Positions 58,023-64,000 of a stretch of 64,000 nt of DNA are shown here, in pieces. The stretch spans positions 1-64,000 of the forward strand of contig JAKAZL010000001.1 of the NCBI GenBank assembly GCA_021815925.1, in the 5' to 3' direction. Every line of letters begins with the position of its first letter. Position 1 is the stretch's first letter. Made by a program: the position numbers and the translations under genes. Source of the stretch: Pseudomonadota bacterium (GTDB lineage Bacteria; Pseudomonadota; Gammaproteobacteria; Steroidobacterales; Steroidobacteraceae). The notes below the pieces were generated by a model that was given only the letters and a program-made list of their open reading frames with translations, was not told the DNA's origin and searched no databases.

Positions 58023-59384
58023 ATGGCTGTGAATTACAAGGTCGAATGGCCGATGAGTCTCGGGGCGCCCTCGGACTCCCTCGAAGCCAAGCAACCGCCA
58101 GTCGACGATGGACTCGACGTGCCCGATCCGTCGCGCTACTACACGCGCGAGTTCATGGATCTGGAAGCGCGCCAGCTGTGGCCGCGAGTCTGGCTGCTCG
58201 CCGGAGTCACCAGCGATATCCCCGAGGATGGGGACTACGTCGTGTTCGAGGTAGGCAGCGAGGAGTTCATCATCGCGCGCCAGAGCGACGGCTCCGTTAA
58301 GGCCTTCTACAACGTCTGCCCGCATCGCGGCAACCGCGTCTGCATGAACGAGCGCGGCAGCGTCGCGCGCTTCACCTGCGCGTTCCACGGCTGGCAGTTC
58401 GGTTGTGATGGGCAGCTGCAGCGCATCACGGATGAGGAGACGTTCAATCCGCGCCTCATCGCGCACCGTCCGGGTCTGACCGAGGTGCGCTGCCAGACGC
58501 ATGCCGGACTGGTGTTCATCAACATGGACGCCAAGGCGCCGCCGCTGCAGGAGTATCTCGGCCTGCCCGCGGGGTATCTCGAGAACTACGAGATCGACCG
58601 GATGCACGTGGTGCATCACGTGCGCAGCGCGTGGCACGCGAACTGGAAGACCGGTGTCGACGCGTTCTACGAGACGTATCACTTGCCTTGGGTCCACCCG
58701 CAGACGCAGGGCGTGATGGAGGATTTCAGCCAGTACGATCTGTATCCAAACGGGGCGAGCCGCATGATCGTGCCGATCTGCGTCAAGTCGCACCGGGTCG
58801 GCGATCAGGACAGCGTCGAGCCATATCTGCAGTTCATGCTCAAGGAGGCTGGCATCGACCCGGCATCCTTCCGGGGCAGCGCCCGCGAGGTGCGCGAGGC
58901 CGTTCAGAAGGCCAAGCGCGCGCGCGCCCGTCGCGTGGGACTGACTCATTACGAGCGTTTCACGGATGGACAGCTGACCGACAGCTGGGCGACCGGATTG
59001 TTTCCGAACGTGCAGATGGGCATGCACCCGGAAGGCGTGTTCATCATGCGCTTCCTGCCGCACCCGAGCGATCCGGAGAAGTTCTACTACGACACCATGA
59101 TCCTCTACCGGCATGTCGACGACCCGGACTATACGGTTCCGGCCTGGATGGGTTTGCCCCAGGGAATCGACGTGACGGGTGCCACGCGGCCGAACGTGGT
59201 GCACGTCCCGCTCGGCGAGAAGCCGAATCTCGGCGAGGTGCTCGATCAGGACTCAGAGCTGCTGCCGATCCAGCAGCGGGGCATCCGCTCGCGGGGATTC
59301 CGCGGACCGCTGTGGAGCGAGCAGGAGCAGCGGGTGCGTCACTTCCATCGCGAGCTGGATCGATACATCCGGGGCGAGAAGTAG
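58023..59384 (+). CDS. Rieske non-heme iron oxygenase alpha subunit (3)
   Basis: CPHRGNRVCMNERGSVARFTCAFHGWQFGCDG; DAFYETYHLPWVHPQ. Confidence 0.93.
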   Translation: MAVNYKVEWPMSLGAPSDSLEAKQPPVDDGLDVPDPSRYYTREFMDLEARQLWPRVWLLAGVTSDIPEDGDYVVFEVGSEEFIIARQSDGSVKAFYNVCPHRGNRVCMNERGSVARFTCAFHGWQFGCDGQLQRITDEETFNPRLIAHRPGLTEVRCQTHAGLVFINMDAKAPPLQEYLGLPAGYLENYEIDRMHVVHHVRSAWHANWKTGVDAFYETYHLPWVHPQTQGVMEDFSQYDLYPNGASRMIVPICVKSHRVGDQDSVEPYLQFMLKEAGIDPASFRGSAREVREAVQKAKRARARRVGLTHYERFTDGQLTDSWATGLFPNVQMGMHPEGVFIMRFLPHPSDPEKFYYDTMILYRHVDDPDYTVPAWMGLPQGIDVTGATRPNVVHVPLGEKPNLGEVLDQDSELLPIQQRGIRSRGFRGPLWSEQEQRVRHFHRELDRYIRGEK

Positions 59385-59409
59385 GCGCACGGCGCGGAGC
59401 GGGTGCAGC

Positions 59410-60189
59410 GTGTCAGGACAGAGGATCGACGTGTACTTCGTGGTCGGCGGCCGCTACCACGACTTTGATTTCGCGCGGCTGCAGATCCTCGGCCTGCTGC
59501 ACGAGCAAGAACGCATTCGGGTCAGGGTCGCAGAGGATTACGCCGACGTCGACGCGATCGGAGCCGCCGATGCGCTCATCTCATACACCTGCGACGTGCT
59601 TCCGAGCGCGGCCCAGCAGGAGGCGCTCGCGGGCTTTGTCGCCAGCGGCCGGCGGTGGTTTGCGCTGCACGGCACGAATTCGATTCTGCAGTGGAACGAC
59701 AGCGGGAAAGTGGATGCGCCGGACAGCATGCCGGTGCTCGCACGGCTGCTCGGCAGCCAATTCGTTGCGCATCCGCCGCTGATGGAATTCGAGGTGCGCG
59801 TGAGCGATCCGAGCCATCCGCTGGTCAAGGGCATCGAGACCTTCAGGGTGACCGACGAGATATATCTGTCGGACCTGTACGGACCCAACCACGTGCTGCT
59901 CGAGACCCGCTACAACGGCAAGGCGCGTGGTGAGTTCGTGCGCCGCGAATGGTATTCCGACGAGCCGCGTCCGGTGCTCTACCTGCACGAGCACGGTGCC
60001 GGTGCGGTGTTGTATCTGACGCTCGGGCATTGCCGTGGTCGATATGACATGCAACCGCTTCTCGAGGAGTATCCACAGGTCGAGCGGTGCAGCTGGGAGT
60101 CGGCCATCTACCAAGAGCTGCTGCGCCGCGGCATCCGCTGGGCGGCGCGCCTGGGCGAGCATGGCGAGGCTGCCGGGCGGGCGGCATGA
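59410..60189 (+). CDS. ThuA-like domain protein
   Basis: GTG start; IDVYFVVGGRYHDFDFARLQILGLLHEQ...GRRWFALHGTNSILQW...LYLTLGHCRGRYDMQPL. Confidence 0.8.
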   Translation: MSGQRIDVYFVVGGRYHDFDFARLQILGLLHEQERIRVRVAEDYADVDAIGAADALISYTCDVLPSAAQQEALAGFVASGRRWFALHGTNSILQWNDSGKVDAPDSMPVLARLLGSQFVAHPPLMEFEVRVSDPSHPLVKGIETFRVTDEIYLSDLYGPNHVLLETRYNGKARGEFVRREWYSDEPRPVLYLHEHGAGAVLYLTLGHCRGRYDMQPLLEEYPQVERCSWESAIYQELLRRGIRWAARLGEHGEAAGRAA

Positions 60190-60710
60190 AGCGCGTGCTC
60201 GGGCCGGTCATGCAGAACGCGTTCCTGGTCGATGACCTCGAGCGGGCCATCGAGCATTGGACGCGGGTGATGGGTGTCGGCCCGTTCTTCCTGTTCGAGC
60301 ACATCGGCTTTCGGAATCTGATGTTCCGTGGCCGACCTGCCGGGCCGTTGGATCTGACCGTGGCCATCGCCTACTGGGACGATCTGCAGATCGAGCTCAT
60401 CCGTCAGCACGACAGCACTCCATCGATTTACACCGAATTCGCCGCAGCCCGCGGGTCGGGCATGCATCACATGGGCGTGATGAGCAATGCGCTCGATGCG
60501 GATCTCGCCGAGCTCGCCCGACAGGGCGTGCAGCCGGTGCAGCGCGGCTGCGCCGCCGGCATGCGCTTCGCGTACGTCGAAACGGACCAGCACCCGGGCG
60601 GGATGATCGAGCTGATCGAGGCGAGTGCGGGTGCGCGCGCGTTCTTCGCGCGCATGCGCGAGGCGGCTCGCGACTGGGATGGCCGGGAGCCGATTTGCCG
60701 GCCGTCGTGA
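60186..60710 (+). CDS. VOC/glyoxalase-family protein
   Basis: MKRVLGPVMQNAFLVDDLERAIEHWTRVMGVGPFFLFEH...GMHHMGVMSNALDADLAEL. Confidence 0.88.
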   Translation: MKRVLGPVMQNAFLVDDLERAIEHWTRVMGVGPFFLFEHIGFRNLMFRGRPAGPLDLTVAIAYWDDLQIELIRQHDSTPSIYTEFAAARGSGMHHMGVMSNALDADLAELARQGVQPVQRGCAAGMRFAYVETDQHPGGMIELIEASAGARAFFARMREAARDWDGREPICRPS

Positions 60711-60714
60711 CCGT

Positions 60715-61293
60715 TCAGACGACCGCGCTCACCGCGTCGGTGGCGAAGGGGCAGTAATCTTCACGGTCGACGACGTCCAGAACGAATGACAGCTTGGCCA
60801 TTCCGGCAATCACCGCCATCACGGTGCCGAGCTCGAGGATCTGCTCCTGGGTGAAGTGCTCGCGCAGCTCGGCCAGCAGCTGCGCGGAGAGCTTTCCCTC
60901 CATGTTCGTCAGTGCCACCTGCTCGGCGTAGGTGATCACCGCTCGCTCCGCGGCCGTGAACGGCGTGGTGTCGGCGAAGATCAGGGCATCGACCTGCTGC
61001 TGCGTGAAGCCGGCGGCGAGCGCTCCCGGGATGTTCTGCCGGTTGCAGGTCTGGCAGCCGTGCAGCAGCGAGAGTTTCAAGCGGGCGAGCTGCTTGTACC
61101 GCTGCGCCACGGTGCCACCGAAGAACAGGTGCGCGTAGAACTTATCGAGCACGAAATCCAGGACCTGTGGTGCCTGCGAGAACACCTCGATGAAGGTCCC
61201 CGAGCCGCTCAGCTGAGTCAGCGTGTCCCACGCCTGCTGCCAGCGCGGCTCAAGCTGTTCACGTGCAACACGATCGAGCAACGTCTCGGACAT
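60715..61293 (-). CDS. Carboxymuconolactone decarboxylase-family (AhpD-like) protein
   Basis: MSETLLDRVAREQLEPRWQQAW...LSLLHGCQTCNRQNIPGALAAGFTQQQVDAL (CxxC). Start revised from 61815. Confidence 0.87.
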   Translation of the reverse strand: MSETLLDRVAREQLEPRWQQAWDTLTQLSGSGTFIEVFSQAPQVLDFVLDKFYAHLFFGGTVAQRYKQLARLKLSLLHGCQTCNRQNIPGALAAGFTQQQVDALIFADTTPFTAAERAVITYAEQVALTNMEGKLSAQLLAELREHFTQEQILELGTVMAVIAGMAKLSFVLDVVDREDYCPFATDAVSAVV

Positions 61294-61346
61294 GCCTCGG
61301 CCTCCTCGAGCGGTGGATGCGCTGGATTTTTCCATGATACTATAAA

Positions 61347-61364
61347 AAACAATCAGTCCGGTTT
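61347..61364. promoter_or_regulatory. 18-mer operator-like site (variant) AAACAATCAGTCCGGTTT
   Basis: Between divergent CMD and FadB/J-like genes; adjacent to minus-strand TATAGT (61339-61344). Confidence 0.6.
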
Positions 61365-61486
61365 GTTTTACGATGCGGGCCGCAGGCAGGCGGGCCGAGC
61401 GGCGCGGTGCCCCCGACCTCTCGCCTGTGGTGGGCCGGCCCGGACGGCCTCTTGCGTACTGACCACGAGATTGCGGAAACACGACG

Positions 61487-63631
61487 ATGTTCACCGGTGA
61501 GTCGATCCGTCTGAACCTGCTCGAGCCTGAAATTGCCGAGCTCACCTTCGATCGCCAGGGCGATTCGATCAACAAGCTCGACGTGCGCACGGTCGAGGAG
61601 CTGCGGGCCGCGACGGCCGAGCTGCGTACGCGGCGCGCTGTGCGCGGTCTGCTCGTCAGCAGCGCCAAGACGGTATTCATCGTCGGCGCGGACATCTTTG
61701 AGTTCTCCGAGCTGTTCGCTCGTTCCGAGGAACAGATCGCCGCGCACATCGGGGCGCAGAGCGAGGTGTTTCGTGCCTTCGAGGACCTCGACATGCCGGT
61801 GGTCACCGCCATCAACGGCGTCGCCTTGGGCGGTGGGCTCGAGATGGCTCTGGCCAGCGACTACCGTGTCGCGGCGCGGACGGCCCAGCTCGGCCTGCCG
61901 GAAGTCAAACTCGGGCTGTTTCCGGGCTACGGCGGGACCGTCCGTCTGCCGCGGCTCGCCGGCTCGACCGTCGCGATTGACTGGATCACGAGCGGACGGG
62001 CGCGCTCGGCCGGCGAAGGCGCGGCGGACCGGGTGATTGACGCGTTGGTGGAGCCTGAGCGTCTGCGCGCCGCGGCGCTCGAGCAGCTGCAGGCCGCGCT
62101 CGCCTCGGGGGCCTGGCGCGAGCGGCGCATGGCGCGCCGCGGGCCGTTCTCCCTGGACGCTCAAGCGGTCGAGAAGGCGCGGGCGCGTCTGCAGGGGGGC
62201 GCCGCCCGAGAGCCGGCCGCGCTGAGCGCCCTGGAGCTGCTGGTTGCCTGCGCCGTCCTGGATCGTGATGCGGCGCTGAGACAGGAGAGTCTCGCCTTCG
62301 GGCGCATTGCACGCACGCAGGCAGCGGCCTCTCTGGTGCAGCTGTTCGTCAATGAGCAGCGCGTCAAGGGCAAGGCCAAGGCCCATGCCCGGCGAGCACG
62401 GCCCGTGCGGCGCGTCGGGGTGGTGGGTGCGGGCATCATGGGCGGTGGTATTGCCTACAGCGCGGCGATGAGCGGCGCGGAAGTGTTGCTGCAGGATATC
62501 GCCCCGCAGGCGCTCGAGCAGGGCGTCGCCGAGGCGCGCAAGCAGCTGGACAAACAGGTGCGCAACGCCCGTATCACCGAGCAGCGCGCCGCACAGGTGC
62601 TGAGCGCGATCCGACCGCAGGCCGGCTATGCGCGTTTCGAGGAGCTGGACCTGGTGATCGAGGCGGTGGTGGAGAACCTCGGGATCAAGCGCGATGTGCT
62701 CGGTGGCGTGGAGCAGAGCACCGCCGCTGCCGCGATCGTCGCGACCAATACATCCTCGCTGTCGCTGGTGGATCTGTCCGAGGATCTGCGGCGGCCGAAG
62801 AACTTCCTCGGCATGCACTTCTTCAATCCCGTGCCGGTGATGCCGCTGGTCGAGATCGTCCGCGGTCCGGACACGGCGCCGCAGACCGTTGATGCGGCCG
62901 TCGGCTTCGCCACCGCCCTCGGCAAGACACCGATCGTCGTGCGCGACTGCCCCGGCTTCCTGGTGAACCGGATCCTCACCGCCTATCTGCTCGGGTACTA
63001 CTTCGCTCTGCGTGACGGCGCGGATCTGCACGAGACGGAGCGCATCATGGAGCAGTTCGGCTGGCCGATGGGTCCGGCTTATCTTCAGGATGTCATCGGA
63101 CTGGACACGATGCTGCACGTCATCGAAGTGATCGCCGCGGGATATCCGCAGCGCATGGCGTACGGCTTCGCGCTCCCGCTCGAGCAGCTGCTCAAGCACA
63201 ATCGCCGTGGGCAGAAGAGCGGTGCCGGCTACTACCGCTACGAGGCCGATCCGCGGGGCAAGCCGGTCAAGCTCGCCGATCCGCAGATTGCGGCGCTGCT
63301 GCCGGGTCTGCGCGCCGACGGCGCGCGTTCCCTGTCGGATCAGGAAACGGTCGAGCGGCTGATGCTGCCCATGATGATCGAGGCAGCTCTGTGCCTCGAG
63401 GAAGGCGTGGCCGACTCGCCGGAGGAAATCGACCTCGCGCTGGTGCTCGGCCTGGGGTTTCCCCGCTATGCCGGCGGTCCGCTGAAGCACGCCGACTGGC
63501 TCGGACTGCCTCATGTCGTGGAGCGTTGCGAGGCGTACGCAGCGCTCGGGGCTCTATACCGGCCGACGCAGCGGATGCGCGACATGGCGCGTCACGGCGA
63601 TCGCTATTTCAGCGCGGAGAAGCGGCAATGA
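61487..63631 (+). CDS. Bifunctional enoyl-CoA hydratase/3-hydroxyacyl-CoA dehydrogenase (FadB/FadJ-like)
   Basis: ECH domain NGVALGGGLEMALASDYRVAA; HAD domain VGVVGAGIMGGGIAYSAAMSGAEVLLQD; FFNPVPVMPLVEIV. Confidence 0.94.
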   Translation: MFTGESIRLNLLEPEIAELTFDRQGDSINKLDVRTVEELRAATAELRTRRAVRGLLVSSAKTVFIVGADIFEFSELFARSEEQIAAHIGAQSEVFRAFEDLDMPVVTAINGVALGGGLEMALASDYRVAARTAQLGLPEVKLGLFPGYGGTVRLPRLAGSTVAIDWITSGRARSAGEGAADRVIDALVEPERLRAAALEQLQAALASGAWRERRMARRGPFSLDAQAVEKARARLQGGAAREPAALSALELLVACAVLDRDAALRQESLAFGRIARTQAAASLVQLFVNEQRVKGKAKAHARRARPVRRVGVVGAGIMGGGIAYSAAMSGAEVLLQDIAPQALEQGVAEARKQLDKQVRNARITEQRAAQVLSAIRPQAGYARFEELDLVIEAVVENLGIKRDVLGGVEQSTAAAAIVATNTSSLSLVDLSEDLRRPKNFLGMHFFNPVPVMPLVEIVRGPDTAPQTVDAAVGFATALGKTPIVVRDCPGFLVNRILTAYLLGYYFALRDGADLHETERIMEQFGWPMGPAYLQDVIGLDTMLHVIEVIAAGYPQRMAYGFALPLEQLLKHNRRGQKSGAGYYRYEADPRGKPVKLADPQIAALLPGLRADGARSLSDQETVERLMLPMMIEAALCLEEGVADSPEEIDLALVLGLGFPRYAGGPLKHADWLGLPHVVERCEAYAALGALYRPTQRMRDMARHGDRYFSAEKRQ

Positions 63632-64000
63632 CACCGACCGACACTCTGAGGTTGCAGTGCACGGGCGGCGTGGCGCGCCTGACGCTGAATCGACCCGCCG
63701 CGGGCAACTCGATCGACGTTGCGCTCGCCCGGGGTTTGATGGAAGCGGCCATCCAATGCGACGAGGATGATGCCATCCGCGCCGTGCTTCTGACGGCAGA
63801 GGGCCGGCTGTTCTGCGCTGGCGGCGACATCCAGGCCTTTACCGCTGCGGGCGAGTCGGCCCCGGCGCTGCTGAAGGAACTCACGGGGTACCTGCACGTG
63901 GCGCTTGCCCGCTTCGCACGCATGGACAAGCCGCTGTTGTGCGCGGTCAATGGACCGGCTGCCGGGGCCGGTGTGGGGTTGGCGGTGCTCGCCGACGTCG
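63628..64000 (+). CDS. Enoyl-CoA hydratase (truncated by window edge)
   Basis: MTPTDTLRLQCTGGVARLTLNRPAAGNSIDVALARGLMEAA...GRLFCAGGDIQAF...NGPAAGAGVGLAVLADV. Confidence 0.9.
   Translation, partial: MTPTDTLRLQCTGGVARLTLNRPAAGNSIDVALARGLMEAAIQCDEDDAIRAVLLTAEGRLFCAGGDIQAFTAAGESAPALLKELTGYLHVALARFARMDKPLLCAVNGPAAGAGVGLAVLADV

Noticed and set aside
57114-59204. 696-aa minus-strand ORF (HHVRPRGTRH...)
   Set aside because: Mirror frame of the SDR and Rieske genes; no recognisable domain.
61340-63514. 724-aa minus-strand ORF opposite FadB/J-like gene
   Set aside because: Antisense shadow ORF; the plus strand carries clear ECH and HAD motifs.

Overview
High-GC proteobacterial (probably gammaproteobacterial) chromosomal window with three zones. 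(1) About 0.6-4.2 kb is an accessory array: three toxin-antitoxin or toxin-like modules (MazF/PemK + RHH; nucleotidyltransferase + winged-HTH; DUF4172-Fic). Each is followed by an orphan tRNA 3'-half sequence ending in CCA (1246-1290, 2795-2839, 4187-4231). I see no intact tRNA and no integrase in the window. This is the best candidate for an undescribed organisation. (2) About 4.3-33 kb is mixed: small hypothetical genes, a DUF4279 operon, an IS21-type remnant abutting a decayed FMN-oxidoreductase fragment, gene-poor stretches, an APC permease, a desaturase, CtaG, a CPA2 antiporter, a cobalt-type nitrile hydratase operon, YbiT, an HME-type RND efflux set and an L,D-transpeptidase. (3) About 34-64 kb is a large catabolic cluster: five SDRs, three Rieske oxygenase alpha subunits, a Rieske ferredoxin, a 2-oxoacid dehydrogenase E1a/E1b/E2, a cytochrome c/PQQ dehydrogenase, an acyl-CoA ligase, an acyl-CoA dehydrogenase, a CoA transferase, an HMGS-like/DUF35 fusion, a thiolase, FadB/J-like and ECH proteins and a TonB receptor. 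A shared 18-bp operator-like motif (about AAACAGTCACGCCTGTTT) recurs at six promoters in this zone, including that of its TetR regulator. All calls come from reading the sequence and the supplied ORF translations; no database search was run.
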